Part shown: piece by piece, positions 1 through 8,957 of the stretch
Layout of the letters: each line of letters begins with the position of its first letter
How positions within the stretch are numbered: the first letter of the stretch is position 1
Assembly: GCF_002159945.1 (NCBI RefSeq)
Contig: NZ_NFJQ01000012.1
Span: forward strand, 62,001-126,000
Direction: 5' to 3'
Length of the DNA stretch: 64,000 nt
DNA from: Cloacibacillus sp. An23
Lineage (GTDB): Bacteria > Synergistota > Synergistia > Synergistales > Synergistaceae
Translations under genes and position numbers: made by a program
Notes under the pieces: generated by a model
The model's database searches: none
The model's input: the letters and a program-made list of their open reading frames with translations, nothing else
Told to the model about the DNA's origin: nothing

Positions 1-742
1 TGGAGGAAATTTCTGGCTTCGCCTTGTTCAGCAGGTAAAGGTTGTGTCGTTTGTTAAAAACGCGGCTTTCTGGGCTGTTCATATATTTGGCTCCGTCGCC
101 GTCGAGTATGCGGCCGCCGAAGCCGACGACGCGCCCGGTTATGCTGTATATAGGGAACATGACCCTTCCGCGGAATCTGTCGTAGCACCCGCCGCTGCGC
201 CCTACGAGCGCAAGTCCGCCCTCGACCGCCTGTTCGGCGGATATCCCCCTGCGCTTCAGGCTTCGCAGAAGCGAGTCCCAAGAGGTAGGCGCCCAGCCTA
301 TCTCGAAACGAACGGCGTCCGAGTGGGATATAGAGCGTCGCTCGAGGTATTTTCTCGCGGGCTCGCCTTCCGGCGCGTTCAGCGACTCCATGAAAAATTC
401 GAGAGCGGCTCTGTTGACGTCCGTCTTTGCGCGGCGCTCCGGCGAGGAGCCGTGGGTAGCAGACAGCGTGACGCCGGCTTTTTCGGCAAGCCGCTCGAGA
501 GCCTCCCTAAAACCGAGGTGTTCGCGCTCCATAATGAACGAAAATATGTCTCCGCCTTTGCCGCAGCCGAAGCAGTGAAAGGTCTGGCGGTCCGGCGAGA
601 CGCAGAAGGAGGGCGTTTTCTCGTTATGGAAGGGACAGCAGCCCCAATAGTTCTGTCCCTGCTTCTTGAGCTGAACGGATTCGGAGACGACGTCGACGAT
701 ATCAAGCTTTGATTTTATTTCACGGACATCGTCCGACGCCAT
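1..742 (-). CDS. dnaG: DNA primase DnaG, N-terminal part (3' end outside window)
   Basis: Synthesises RNA primers at the replication fork. About 247 codons are present and the frame runs off the left edge of the window. The N-terminal zinc-binding domain is clear: Cys36, His39, Cys57 and Cys60 in a CPFH...CFGC arrangement, followed by GGDIFSF. The start of the catalytic core follows, with [10 protein letters not shown] and the GFGGR motif. The chosen start is ATG at 742 ([16 protein letters not shown]), which matches the family N-terminus; the 97-base gap to hppA contains the hppA terminator. The TOPRIM domain and the helicase-interacting C-terminus lie outside the window. Confidence 0.95.
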   Translation of the reverse strand, partial: MASDDVREIKSKLDIVDVVSESVQLKKQGQNYWGCCPFHNEKTPSFCVSPDRQTFHCFGCGKGGDIFSFIMEREHLGFREALERLAEKAGVTLSATHGSSPERRAKTDVNRAALEFFMESLNAPEGEPARKYLERRSISHSDAVRFEIGWAPTSWDSLLRSLKRRGISAEQAVEGGLALVGRSGGCYDRFRGRVMFPIYSITGRVVGFGGRILDGDGAKYMNSPESRVFNKRHNLYLLNKAKPEISS

Positions 743-759
743 ACTCAAGCCCCCAGTGC

Positions 760-801
760 TTAAAAACAAGAAAATCAGAGGGAGAGCTTTACTCTCCCTC
801 T
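760..801 (-). terminator. Intrinsic terminator after hppA
   Basis: A perfect 10-bp inverted repeat (777-786 with 792-801, five-base loop) is followed on the minus strand by a T-rich tract. It lies 39 bases beyond the hppA stop codon and separates hppA from dnaG. Confidence 0.85.
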
Positions 802-839
802 AATCTATTATCACAGACTGCCTTGAATTTGTGGCGCTG

Positions 840-2798
840 TTACAGCGCGAAAAGAGGAGCCAAAACGGTGGCGACGACGGACATAAGCTTGATGAGTATG
901 TTGAGGCTCGGTCCAGCCGTATCCTTGAAGGGGTCGCCGACAGTGTCGCCGACTACCGCCGCCGCGTGCGCCGGGGTGCCCTTGCCGCCGAAGTTTCCGC
1001 TTTCGATGTATTTCTTGCCGTTGTCCCAGGCTCCGCCCGCGTTGGACATGAATATAGCCATCATGACGCCGGTGACTATGGAACCGCCGAGCATTCCGCC
1101 GAGAGCAGGAGCTCCGAGAACGAGGCCTACCACTATCGGAGCGAGGACCGCCATGAGACCGGGGACTATCATTTCGCGGAGTGCCGCGGCCGTGGAGATA
1201 TCGACGCAGCGCTCATACTCCGGGCGTCCAGTGCCTTCCATGATTCCGGGGATCTCTCTGAACTGGCGTCTGACTTCTTCGATCATTCTCTCAGCGGCGC
1301 GGCTTACGGCCTGGATGGAGAGGGCGCTGAAGAGGAAGGGCAGGAGTCCGCCGATGAAGAGGCCGACCATGACGTAGGGGTCTTTAAGGTCTATCGTGGT
1401 GAGGTTGGTCGCTTCGGCGTAAGCGACGAAGAGGGCGAGAGCCGTAAGGGCCGCGGAACCGATCGCAAGCCCCTTGCCGACCGCGGCGGTGGTGTTGCCG
1501 ACCGCGTCGAGGTTGTCGGTGATTTCTCTGACTTCATGGGGAAGCTCCGCCATTTCGGCGATGCCGCCGGCGTTGTCGGCTATCGGGCCGTAGGCGTCGA
1601 CGGAGAGGGCCATGCCGGTGATCGCGAGCATTCCGACCGCGGAGCAGGCGATGCCGTAGAGTCCGCCGAAAGCGTATCCGGCTATCGTAGCGACGCAGAC
1701 GAGTATGACGGGGATGGCAGTCGATTTCATTCCGACGCCGAGGCCGGCGAGGATATTGGTCGCGGCTCCGGTCTCGGAGGCTGCGGCTATCTCTTTGACG
1801 CTGCCGTAGTCGCCGGAGGTGTAATATTCAGTCGCCGCGCCTATCAGCAGGCCGCAGATGACGCCGGAAATGACAGCGACGAAGAGCGTCAGGTCGCCGA
1901 ACATCCAGTTCGTAAGGAAGTAAGCGCCGATTATCATGAAGAGTCCGGTCGAGCCGAGCCCTATCCTGAGCGCTTTCGCGGGGTCTCCGCCTTCCTTGAC
2001 TCTGACGAAGAACGTGCCGAGTATCGAGGATATGATTCCTATAGCGGAGAGAAGAAGCGGATAAAGGACTCCGCCCTCGTCCACCGCTATGGCTCCTATA
2101 GCCATAGCTGCGATTATAGAGTTGACGTACGATTCAAAGAGGTCGGCTCCCATGCCGGCGATGTCGCCGACGTTGTCTCCGACGTTGTCGGCTATGACGG
2201 CCGGGTTGCGCGGGTCGTCCTCGGGGATGCCCGCTTCGACCTTACCGACGAGGTCGGCTCCGACGTCCGCAGCCTTGGTGTAGATACCGCCGCCGACGCG
2301 CGCGAAGAGCGCTATCGAGCTGGCTCCGAATCCGAAGGCGGTGACGAGGTTGGCGTCTCTGAAGATGTAATACATGACGACGACACCGAGAAGCCCGACG
2401 CCGACGACCGTCATTCCCATGACGCTGCCGCCGGTGAAGGCGATCTTAAGAGCGCCGTTCATGCCGTGGGTGGCCGCGTAGGCCGTCTTGCCGTTGGACT
2501 TGGTAGCCACGCGCATTCCGACGTACCCGGTGAGGGCGCTGCAAATGGCTCCGCAGACGAAGCAGACGGCGCTGGCCGGGTCAATTTTCCACGCAAGTAG
2601 AGCGCCGACGATGATTACAAACGGTATCAAGGCTTTGTATTCTCTGTAGAGGAAGGCCATGGCTCCCCCCTGAATGATGCCGGACAGCTCATTCACACGC
2701 GCGTGATCGACCTTGAACGCGCTTATCTTGCCGGATGCGTACGCAGCGTATGCCAGCGCAAGCGCCCCGACCACTCCCGTTAACAACAGCATATTCAT
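840..2798 (-). CDS. hppA: Membrane-bound ion-pumping pyrophosphatase, K+-dependent type
   Basis: Hydrolyses cytoplasmic pyrophosphate and uses the energy to pump H+ and/or Na+ across the membrane. The 652 residues are close to the usual family length and carry many hydrophobic segments. The substrate-binding stretch [20 protein letters not shown] and the following [13 protein letters not shown] metal-binding motif are intact near residues 190-230. The sequence [10 protein letters not shown] has Ala where K+-independent enzymes have Lys, which by family knowledge indicates K+ dependence; whether the pumped ion is H+ or Na+ cannot be read here. ATG at 2798 follows an AAGGGGG ribosome-binding site. 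A strong promoter lies upstream and a terminator downstream, so this is a single-gene transcript. Confidence 0.96.
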   Translation of the reverse strand: MNMLLLTGVVGALALAYAAYASGKISAFKVDHARVNELSGIIQGGAMAFLYREYKALIPFVIIVGALLAWKIDPASAVCFVCGAICSALTGYVGMRVATKSNGKTAYAATHGMNGALKIAFTGGSVMGMTVVGVGLLGVVVMYYIFRDANLVTAFGFGASSIALFARVGGGIYTKAADVGADLVGKVEAGIPEDDPRNPAVIADNVGDNVGDIAGMGADLFESYVNSIIAAMAIGAIAVDEGGVLYPLLLSAIGIISSILGTFFVRVKEGGDPAKALRIGLGSTGLFMIIGAYFLTNWMFGDLTLFVAVISGVICGLLIGAATEYYTSGDYGSVKEIAAASETGAATNILAGLGVGMKSTAIPVILVCVATIAGYAFGGLYGIACSAVGMLAITGMALSVDAYGPIADNAGGIAEMAELPHEVREITDNLDAVGNTTAAVGKGLAIGSAALTALALFVAYAEATNLTTIDLKDPYVMVGLFIGGLLPFLFSALSIQAVSRAAERMIEEVRRQFREIPGIMEGTGRPEYERCVDISTAAALREMIVPGLMAVLAPIVVGLVLGAPALGGMLGGSIVTGVMMAIFMSNAGGAWDNGKKYIESGNFGGKGTPAHAAAVVGDTVGDPFKDTAGPSLNILIKLMSVVATVLAPLFAL

Positions 2799-2860
2799 CT
2801 CTGAATTGCCCCCTTGAAGGTTTTAATTATGCTTTCGGCTTCATCCTGAGCCGGTAAGCA

Positions 2861-2889
2861 ATTATATCGTTTGTGAACGCATTTATCAA
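2861..2889 (-). promoter_or_regulatory. Sigma-70-type promoter of hppA
   Basis: On the minus strand TTGATA (2884-2889) is separated by exactly 17 bases from a perfect TATAAT (2861-2866), about 60 bases before the hppA start. Confidence 0.75.
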
Positions 2890-2932
2890 CTGCCAAAAAG
2901 ACGATTGAGACGAGACTGCGGCGAAAGAAATT

Positions 2933-3574
2933 CTATTTTTTGATTTTACCGTCGATATACACGCGGACATTTTCGCCGCCGCTCTCTCCGCCTTTCAGCG
3001 CAGAGAGCATTCCCAGCACGCCGCCGCGTATGAAGTCGGCTATGAAATCCTTCATCGGAAGCGGCCTGTCCCCTATATAAATCTTCGCGCTGCGATAGGA
3101 GCCTCCGCGCACGGCCGCGGCCAAACGGCGCGCCATCTCCGGCTCGTCGCCCGCGCCGAAGCGAAGTTTCCCGTCGCCCGGCGCGCGTCTGTCGTAAACC
3201 ATAAAGACGCCCTTCACCGAGTCAGGGCGGCTTTCGCCGCTTTCGACCCATATTTTCGGAACTTCAAGATATTTCCCGCCCTCCAGCAGCACCACCTCGG
3301 CGTCTGGGAAATAACGCGACGCCACGGCCTCAGGCGAAATTTCGCCGGCACGGCGCTCCTCGACCGACAGGCCGTCGCTTCCCCAAAGCGCGGCGCGCAC
3401 GCCGAGCGACAATGCGCGTCCGCTGTCCGTGCCGCATGGGGAAAGGACGGATTCGGAGGTCCGCTTTATATATCCAGTCTCCACGCCCAGACGCGCAAGC
3501 TCCTCAAGCAGTTTCATGCAGAGCGTCGTCTTTCCGCTGTCTTTAAAGCCGGAAACCGCGAATATGCGAATCAT
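2933..3574 (-). CDS. mobB: MobB-like P-loop GTPase (molybdopterin-guanine dinucleotide synthesis protein B)
   Basis: MobB-type proteins bind GTP and assist MobA in attaching GMP to molybdopterin. The N-terminus carries a Walker A loop at residues 9-17 (GFKDSGKTT), followed by the YIKRTSE region where MobB family members place a conserved Lys. The protein has 213 residues; the second half (EVVLLEGGK) fits the family, while the C-terminal 60 residues are divergent. The ATG overlaps the stop of the upstream permease gene by four bases (ATGA), so the two are co-translated. No other molybdenum cofactor gene is in the window, so the pathway assignment rests on the family alone. Confidence 0.75.
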   Translation of the reverse strand: MIRIFAVSGFKDSGKTTLCMKLLEELARLGVETGYIKRTSESVLSPCGTDSGRALSLGVRAALWGSDGLSVEERRAGEISPEAVASRYFPDAEVVLLEGGKYLEVPKIWVESGESRPDSVKGVFMVYDRRAPGDGKLRFGAGDEPEMARRLAAAVRGGSYRSAKIYIGDRPLPMKDFIADFIRGGVLGMLSALKGGESGGENVRVYIDGKIKK

Positions 3575-4695
3575 TTATGGTCACCGTCCAAAATAGAATC
3601 CCAGTCGGAGCTCTTTACGATGTTGTGATAAATATCAAGCAGGAACATCCCGAGCGATAGAAGCAGCGGACCGACGAAGACGCCTATGAAGCCCCAGGCG
3701 TAGAGACCGCCGAAGAGGCCGATGAAGACCAGCAGCATGTGTATCTTGCTGCCCTCGGATATGAACATAGGCTTTATGACGTTGTCTATCGAGCTGACCA
3801 CGAGCAGCCCCCAAAGCAGCAGGATCACGCTGTTCGTCACGTCTTCGGAAAAAAGCAGCACGATTGCGCCGGGCAGCCAGATAGCAGGCGTGCCTACGAA
3901 CGGTATCATCGCCGTCATGAACATGCAGAAGCCGAAAAAGACGGGATGAGGCAGTCCGACGAACCACCATCCCGCTCCGCCGAGCACGCCCTGCACAGCC
4001 GCAGTCATGATTATCCCGCAGACCACCGCGCGCAGCATCACGGCCGTCCTCCTGATGAACCCGTTCCTCTCTTCAGACTTTAGCGGAAGAAGCTCGGAGG
4101 CGTAGCGTATCATCGCCTCGCCGTCACGTACGAGAAAGAACGACGTGATGGCCACGATAAGCATGAGAAAGAGAACTTTCAATATGCTTTCGAATATCTG
4201 GCTGGAAATCGTGCGCAGGAAGCGCGTAACGAGCTGCGCGCCGTTTCGCACGATGGCGTCGAGGATCGGCAGCTCTGTAATGAGGTCGAGCTCGTTCACA
4301 AAGCTCCCGAAGATCGGCACGCTTTTTATCATGGCTACGATGTCCTGATAAGAACCGGAAATGAGGCCGCTTTCCAGGATGTGGCGGCTTATCCGTATAC
4401 CCTCGCGCGTCACGAACATTGTGAGCAGCAGAAGCGGTATAGCGATAAATACGAGGATCACGCCAGTACTGATAGCAGCGGCGACGTTTTTATATTTTCC
4501 CTTGAGAAGCCTGTGATAGAGAAATTTATACAGCGGGTGCGCGAAGTACGAAAACAGTATGGACCACACCAGCGGTATCGCGAGCGGTTTTATGATATAC
4601 CAAGAGATGACTGCGAAGAACAAGAGCAGCAGCACGAAGGGGATGACGCTCGAACGTATCTTTTTTACCGCAAGCACATATCTTTTATCGGGCAT
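3571..4695 (-). CDS. AI-2E family (PerM/YdiK-like) membrane transporter
   Basis: Integral membrane protein of 374 residues with about eight hydrophobic segments, including a hydrophobic hairpin near residues 15-60 and a C-terminal block reading FVGTPAIWLPGAIVLL and LYAWGFIGVFVGPLLLSL, which are hallmarks of this family. Members export varied small molecules or ions; despite the family name, AI-2 transport is not implied. ATG at 4695 is preferred over ATG at 4710 because the GGAGGAG ribosome-binding site lies between them, six bases before 4695. Its stop overlaps the mobB start. Confidence 0.88.
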   Translation of the reverse strand: MPDKRYVLAVKKIRSSVIPFVLLLLFFAVISWYIIKPLAIPLVWSILFSYFAHPLYKFLYHRLLKGKYKNVAAAISTGVILVFIAIPLLLLTMFVTREGIRISRHILESGLISGSYQDIVAMIKSVPIFGSFVNELDLITELPILDAIVRNGAQLVTRFLRTISSQIFESILKVLFLMLIVAITSFFLVRDGEAMIRYASELLPLKSEERNGFIRRTAVMLRAVVCGIIMTAAVQGVLGGAGWWFVGLPHPVFFGFCMFMTAMIPFVGTPAIWLPGAIVLLFSEDVTNSVILLLWGLLVVSSIDNVIKPMFISEGSKIHMLLVFIGLFGGLYAWGFIGVFVGPLLLSLGMFLLDIYHNIVKSSDWDSILDGDHK

Positions 4696-4752
4696 CGAAA
4701 GCTCCTCCATACATAGCCGCCGGCGCCTGCGCCGCGTACTGTCTATGCCAAA

Positions 4753-4781
4753 ATGCTAACAGTCAAGCCGTTTATAGTCAA
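4753..4781 (-). promoter_or_regulatory. Probable promoter of the AI-2E permease-mobB unit
   Basis: Minus strand TTGACT (4776-4781), 17-base spacer, TAGCAT (4753-4758), upstream of the permease start. The -35 is good and the -10 moderate. Confidence 0.5.
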
Positions 4782-4810
4782 ATAACTTTTTCCCGGTCGA
4801 AATAAAGATA

Positions 4811-4837
4811 TAAAAAATCCCCCGCCGTGCGAGGGAT
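4811..4837 (-). terminator. Intrinsic terminator after tRNA-Cys
   Basis: A nine-bp stem (4829-4837 with 4817-4825, one G-U pair, three-base loop) is followed on the minus strand by TTTTTTAT. It lies 12 bases past the tRNA 3' end. Confidence 0.8.
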
Positions 4838-4849
4838 AATTCTTCAAGT

Positions 4850-4923
4850 TGGAGGCGGCACCCAGACTCGAACTGGGGATGAAGGATTTGCAGTCCTCTG
4901 CCTTACCACTTGGCTATGCCGCC
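4850..4923 (-). tRNA. tRNA-Cys (anticodon GCA)
   Basis: The minus strand folds into a 74-base cloverleaf: acceptor GGCGGCA/TGCCGCC, discriminator U, encoded CCA (4850-4852), T-arm with GTTCGAGTC, and anticodon loop CTGCAAA giving GCA. It has its own promoter and terminator. Confidence 0.96.
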
Positions 4924-4935
4924 TTGACGCAGGAA

Positions 4936-4964
4936 AGTATAGCAAGCGGCGGCCGATGTGTCAA
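4936..4964 (-). promoter_or_regulatory. Promoter of tRNA-Cys
   Basis: Consensus TTGACA (4959-4964), a 17-base spacer and TATACT (4936-4941) on the minus strand, ending 12 bases before the tRNA 5' end. Confidence 0.85.
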
Positions 4965-5082
4965 GGAAGCGCGTTTGATTCGCGTTTGTGTTTTTTTAAC
5001 ATGCAGCTGGGCCGCCGGCTGAGACAGGCGGCGGGATCCGCGCGCTCAGGCCGCGCGCCGTTATGGGCCGTTAGGGATAAGC

Positions 5083-5123
5083 GCACGCGCCGCGCGGAAG
5101 CGCGTGCCCCGCGTCACGCGGGG
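5083..5123. repeat. Two adjacent perfect inverted repeats in the GC-rich gap downstream of the recombinase
   Basis: GCACGCGC (5083-5090) is repeated inverted at 5100-5107, and CCCCGCG (5107-5113) is repeated inverted at 5117-5123 with a TCA loop. They lie in a 206-base gap between the tRNA-Cys promoter and the recombinase stop that holds no gene. There is no T-run, so this is not a typical terminator; a recombinase-binding role is conceivable but unproven. Confidence 0.5.
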
Positions 5124-5170
5124 GCGCCGCCGCGCCGCGCGCCACGGACGGCGCGCAGAGCTTCGTTCTG

Positions 5171-5779
5171 TCAGGCCGGCTGTTCGAGCGGCGTCTCTGA
5201 CGCCCAGCGCTTGAAGGTCATGTGGTCCACCCTGAGGCGGCGCGCCGCTTCGCGCGCGGAGATGGCGCCGCTCTTCCATTCGGCTTTCAGGCTTTCGAAT
5301 TCTCTCGGGCGCTCTTTCGGCCTGCGCCCGAGGTTGACGCCGCGTTCACGCGCCGCGGCTATTCCCTCGGCCTGGCGCTGGCGGATGAAGTTGCGTTCCG
5401 TCTCAGCGACGTAGCTCAGGAGCTGCAGCACGATGTCGGCGACGACTACGCCGGTCAGGTCGAGGCTCTGCCTCGTGTCGAGAAGCGGCATGTCGATGAC
5501 GACGATAGACACCTGCTTCTTCCGCGTGAGCATACGCCACTGCTCGAGGATCTCCGCGTAGTTGCGTCCGAGTCTGTCTATGCTTTTGACTACGAGCGTG
5601 TCCCCGCGCCGCAGCTTGCGCACGAGTCTTTTGTAGCCGCTTCGCTCAAAGTCCTTGCCGGACTGGCGGTCGAGTATGATGTTTTCTGTCGGGACGCCGT
5701 ATGCCAGCATCGCGGCGAGTTGACGGTCCTCGTTCTGTTCTTTCGTCGAGACCCTGATGTAGGCGTACTTTTTGCACAT
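5171..5779 (-). CDS. Serine recombinase (resolvase/invertase family)
   Basis: Small site-specific recombinase of 202 residues, the usual length for resolvases and invertases. The N-terminal catalytic domain has YAYIRVSTKEQNEDRQ with the nucleophile at Ser11, then DRQSGKDFERSGYKRL and DTLVVKSIDRLGRN containing the conserved Arg cluster. The C-terminus (about 155-195) is a helix-turn-helix with ISAREAARRLRVDHMTFKRW. ATG at 5779 follows GGGAGG by about nine bases; an in-frame extension further upstream lacks a site. It lies next to tRNA-Cys and is flanked by housekeeping genes, with no transposase or cargo, so it may be a remnant of a mobile element or act on a local invertible site. Confidence 0.9.
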   Translation of the reverse strand: MCKKYAYIRVSTKEQNEDRQLAAMLAYGVPTENIILDRQSGKDFERSGYKRLVRKLRRGDTLVVKSIDRLGRNYAEILEQWRMLTRKKQVSIVVIDMPLLDTRQSLDLTGVVVADIVLQLLSYVAETERNFIRQRQAEGIAAARERGVNLGRRPKERPREFESLKAEWKSGAISAREAARRLRVDHMTFKRWASETPLEQPA

Positions 5780-5852
5780 TTTCCGGTCCTCCCTGTGAGA
5801 AATGTGCTTTCTATTATGTTTATGCCGGCGCGGGAATGAATATCGAAAGCAG

Positions 5853-5890
5853 TAAAAAGGCGGCCCCGGCATTGTGAGCCGAAAGCCGCC
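5853..5890 (-). terminator. Terminator at the end of the def-to-deoA operon
   Basis: Minus-strand GGCGGC (5885-5890) pairs with GCCGCC (5859-5864) around an inner GC-rich stem and is followed by TTTTT. It lies 15 bases past the deoA stop. Confidence 0.8.
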
Positions 5891-5904
5891 GCGCGGTTCC
5901 GCCG

Positions 5905-7209
5905 TCAGTATATGACGTCTATGACGAGCTTAGGCTTCTCGGCCGTCTCGGATACCTTCCAGCAGCCGTCGAGACAGGCGAGGGCCTCAGGCAGCTTCGT
6001 ATCGTCTTTGCAGTATATCTCAATCAGCGGCGAGCCTTTTTCGACGCGGCCGCCTATCTTCGCCGCAAGGCGTATCGCGGCGGAGTGGTCTATCGCGTCG
6101 CCGAGCTTCATCCTTCCGCCGCCGAGGGCGCGCAGCGCTTCGCCCACCGGACGCGCGTGAAGCTCGGAGAGCACTCCGTCCCGTCCGCTTTTTATCACGG
6201 CGGCCTTCGGCGCGCGCGGCAGTATGTCTAGCGGCCTGTCTACGACGGCTGCATCGCCGCCCTGCGCCGCTATAATTTCCGCAAGCTTGTCGAGCGCCCT
6301 GCCGCTTTCTATGGCGCCGGCGGCGAGAGCGGCTCCCTCTTCTTTATCCTTTGCGACGCCTGAGGCTTCCAGCATCAGCGCGCAGAGCTCCACGCACAGC
6401 TCCGTCGTGTCGGCGGGGCCGCGTCCGCGCAGCACTTCGACCGCTTCATAGACTTCAGCCGCGTTGCCTACCCATTCGCCTAACGGCTGCTCCATGCCGG
6501 TTATCACGGCCGCCGCTTTTTTCCCGAATTTTTTGGAGAGGGCGACGAGCTCCTTCGCGAGCGCGCGGGCCTCAGCCTCCGTCTCCATGAAGGCTCCTCC
6601 GCCGCATTTTACGTCGAAGACGAAACCGGACGCTCCGCCGACGAGTTTTTTGCTTATTATGCTCGAGGCTACGAGCTGCACGGACGGGACGGTGCCCGTC
6701 ACGTCGCGCAGAGAGTAGAATTTTCCCTCTGCCGGCGCAAGGCGCAGCGAGTGTCCAGATATGGCGCAGCCTATTTTTTTCATCTGCGACGAAAATTCTT
6801 CCGGCGTCAGGTGCATACGCATTCCCGGGATGGATTCGAACTTGTCCACCGTTCCTCCGGTGAAGCCGAGGCCTGGCCCGGACAGCTTTGAAAGGCGCGC
6901 TCCGCAGGCCGCGGCGAGCGGCAGCAGGACGAGCGTCGTCTTGTCCCCCACCCCTCCTGTGCTGTGCTTGTCCACTACGTGCAGCTCGGGCGGGAAGGAG
7001 TATCTGTCGCCGGAATCGGCGAGCGCCTCGGTGAAGGATACTAGCTCGCCTTCGTCCAATCCGCGGAAGTAGACCGCCATAAGCCACGCCGCGCTCTGAT
7101 AATCCGGCACGGAGCCGTCCATCACGCCGCGGACGAAGCTCTGCAGCTCTTCGCGCGAATGGCTGCCGCCGTCGCGCTTTTTTTCTATGAAGTCTATCAT
7201 GCTGAGCAT
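5905..7209 (-). CDS. deoA: Pyrimidine-nucleoside (thymidine) phosphorylase
   Basis: Cleaves thymidine, deoxyuridine or uridine with phosphate to give the base and (deoxy)ribose-1-phosphate. The 434 residues match the family. Visible motifs are DKHSTGGVGDKTTL (phosphate-binding, near residue 80), KLSGPGLGFTGGTVDKFESI (the family signature near 107-126) and the C-terminal GDAIDHSAAIRLAAKIGG domain. Whether it is DeoA or the broader Pdp type cannot be decided by eye. It follows punA with a two-base gap, giving a nucleoside-salvage pair. ATG at 7209 is used; ATG at 7200 is the alternative and neither has a strong ribosome-binding site. Confidence 0.93.
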   Translation of the reverse strand: MLSMIDFIEKKRDGGSHSREELQSFVRGVMDGSVPDYQSAAWLMAVYFRGLDEGELVSFTEALADSGDRYSFPPELHVVDKHSTGGVGDKTTLVLLPLAAACGARLSKLSGPGLGFTGGTVDKFESIPGMRMHLTPEEFSSQMKKIGCAISGHSLRLAPAEGKFYSLRDVTGTVPSVQLVASSIISKKLVGGASGFVFDVKCGGGAFMETEAEARALAKELVALSKKFGKKAAAVITGMEQPLGEWVGNAAEVYEAVEVLRGRGPADTTELCVELCALMLEASGVAKDKEEGAALAAGAIESGRALDKLAEIIAAQGGDAAVVDRPLDILPRAPKAAVIKSGRDGVLSELHARPVGEALRALGGGRMKLGDAIDHSAAIRLAAKIGGRVEKGSPLIEIYCKDDTKLPEALACLDGCWKVSETAEKPKLVIDVIY

Positions 7210-7211
7210 TT

Positions 7212-8036
7212 TTACAGCTCGGCCTCCGACAGGAAGCGTTCAACGAGGCGCGCGACGCCGCCGCTGCATTTCACCATTATGTCGAGTACGTCCTCCTGCG
7301 TGAGCTTGTCGCTCGTGATGCCGGCGGCGTAGTTCGCGGCGCAGGATATGCCGAGGACACGTATCCCCATGTGATTCGCAGTCAGAACCTCAGGGACGGT
7401 GGACATGCCTACCATGTCCGCGCCTAGTATGCGCGCCATGCGCACCTCGGCGGGAGTCTCGAATGACGGCCCGCTGAAGGCTATGTAGACACCTTTTTTA
7501 AGCGTTATGTTTTCTTCACTCGCCGCACGTTCCAGAACCGATATGAATTTCTTGTCGTACGCCTCGCTCATGTCGGGGAAGCGCACGCCCCATTCGTCGT
7601 TGTTGACGCCGGCGAGCGGGTTGACGCCCATGAAGTTGATGTGGTCCTCTATCGCCGCTATCGTGCCGGGCGTAAAGTCCGCGTTTATGCCGCCGGAGGC
7701 GTTCGTCGCGACGAGAGCGCGGACGCCGAGGCAGCCGAGCACGCGCGTCGGGAATGTTACCTCCTGCATGTTGTAGCCCTCGTAATAATGTACGCGCCCC
7801 TGCATGACTGCGACGCGCTTTCCGCCGAGGCGGCCGAGGACGAGCCGTCCCGCGTGGCCCGGCGCGGTCGAGTGGGGCCAGTACGGTATTTCGCCGTAAG
7901 GAATGACCTCGGCCTCGTCTACGCGTTCCGCTATGCTGCCGAGTCCGGAGCCGAGTATCACGGCGGCCTCCGGCCTTACGGAGCTCTTTTTTTCGATGAA
8001 TTTCAGCGCTTCGTTGACTTTGTCCCAGTAATACAT
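7212..8036 (-). CDS. punA: Purine-nucleoside phosphorylase, trimeric type
   Basis: Phosphorolysis of inosine, guanosine and their deoxy forms. The 274 residues contain VILGSGLGSIAERV (near 26-39), the phosphate-site HYYEGY (near 83-88), ALVATNASGGIN and the purine-site region SEEN...AFSGPSFETPAEVRM with MVGMSTVPE, all hallmarks of the trimeric class rather than hexameric DeoD. ATG at 8036 is preceded by GGAGGAG. It lies between xerD (15-base gap) and deoA. Confidence 0.95.
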   Translation of the reverse strand: MYYWDKVNEALKFIEKKSSVRPEAAVILGSGLGSIAERVDEAEVIPYGEIPYWPHSTAPGHAGRLVLGRLGGKRVAVMQGRVHYYEGYNMQEVTFPTRVLGCLGVRALVATNASGGINADFTPGTIAAIEDHINFMGVNPLAGVNNDEWGVRFPDMSEAYDKKFISVLERAASEENITLKKGVYIAFSGPSFETPAEVRMARILGADMVGMSTVPEVLTANHMGIRVLGISCAANYAAGITSDKLTQEDVLDIMVKCSGGVARLVERFLSEAEL

Positions 8037-8051
8037 CGCGTCTCCTCCTTT

Positions 8052-8957
8052 TTATTTCGCGCGCGGATGGTATTTGTCGTAATAGTCGCGCAGGTTTAAG
8101 TCGAGATGGGTATATTTTTCTGTGGTCGTTATGGAGCTGTGTCCCAGAAGCTCCTGGAGCGTCCTCTGATCCATTCCGCCGCGCAGCAGGTGCGTGGCGA
8201 AGGTGTGGCGCAGCACGTGCGGATGGAGCCTTTTCGCCGGGACTCCCGCCGCGAGGCCGCGCTTGTGCAGGATGACCCACAGCGTCTCGCGGTGGAGCTG
8301 CCGCCCGCTGCGCGAGAGGAAAAGCCACTCCGCACCTTTCTTGTCCAGCGCAGGGCGGTATTCGCGTATATATTCGTCCACGACGCGGCGCACGGCTCCG
8401 ATGTACGGTATCACGCGCTCCTTGTCGCCTTTGCCGCGCGCGTATAATATGCCGCCGCCGGGGTCTAGGTCGCGGAGCCTCAGTCCGCACAGCTCCGAGG
8501 CGCGCATTCCGGCTCCGTAGGCCAGCTCTATGTAGGCGCGGTCGCGCTTGCCGAGCGGAGTGCCGTCCTCGCAGGCGTTTATTATTCTCTGGATTTCGTT
8601 CTCGTTGAGGATTTCCGGAAGCTTTTCCTCGCGCGCGCCGAGCGGCACGAGGCGCGGGGCCTTGTCGGTAACCCCGTCGTATTGGAGAAACTTGGCGAAT
8701 GAGCGCAGCACCGCGCCGAGGCGGTGGAGGGAGCTTTTTTTGCGTCCCTCTATACCGGCCTCCATCAGGAAGCGCGAAACCGCGTCCGGCGCGACGTCGA
8801 GCGGGTCGCGCGAATTACGCGAGCACCACGCCGTCCATATGGCGAGGTCGGAGAGATAGGCGCGTTTCGTGTTTTCGCTGCAGGCGCGCTCGAGCTTTAT
8901 GTAGTCGCCGAAACGTTCGGCGGTCCTTTCAACTTCCCCGCTTCCGCTCGGGTTCAT
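8052..8957 (-). CDS. xerD: Tyrosine recombinase XerD
   Basis: Resolves chromosome dimers at dif sites with a partner recombinase. The 301 residues comprise an N-terminal SAM-like core-binding domain (about 10-105) and a catalytic domain with the complete set Arg152, Lys176, His247, Arg250, His273 and the nucleophile Tyr282 (TEKYTHL). The start overlaps the upstream nudix stop by four bases (ATGA). The operon position (xerD next to nucleoside phosphorylases) resembles the B. subtilis xerD(ripX)-drm-punA order and favours XerD over XerC; XerC cannot be excluded. Confidence 0.92.
   Translation of the reverse strand: MNPSGSGEVERTAERFGDYIKLERACSENTKRAYLSDLAIWTAWCSRNSRDPLDVAPDAVSRFLMEAGIEGRKKSSLHRLGAVLRSFAKFLQYDGVTDKAPRLVPLGAREEKLPEILNENEIQRIINACEDGTPLGKRDRAYIELAYGAGMRASELCGLRLRDLDPGGGILYARGKGDKERVIPYIGAVRRVVDEYIREYRPALDKKGAEWLFLSRSGRQLHRETLWVILHKRGLAAGVPAKRLHPHVLRHTFATHLLRGGMDQRTLQELLGHSSITTTEKYTHLDLNLRDYYDKYHPRAK

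Noticed and set aside
831-2600. Long plus-strand open frame (589 codons) opposite hppA
   Set aside because: It is the antisense shadow of hppA: Asp/Gly/Arg-rich, no ribosome-binding site, no family pattern, and the minus-strand gene is unmistakable.
4850-5171. Integration site (att) using the tRNA-Cys 3' end
   Set aside because: No second copy of the tRNA 3' end was noticed nearby, and the adjacent enzyme is a small serine recombinase, which does not usually use tRNA genes.
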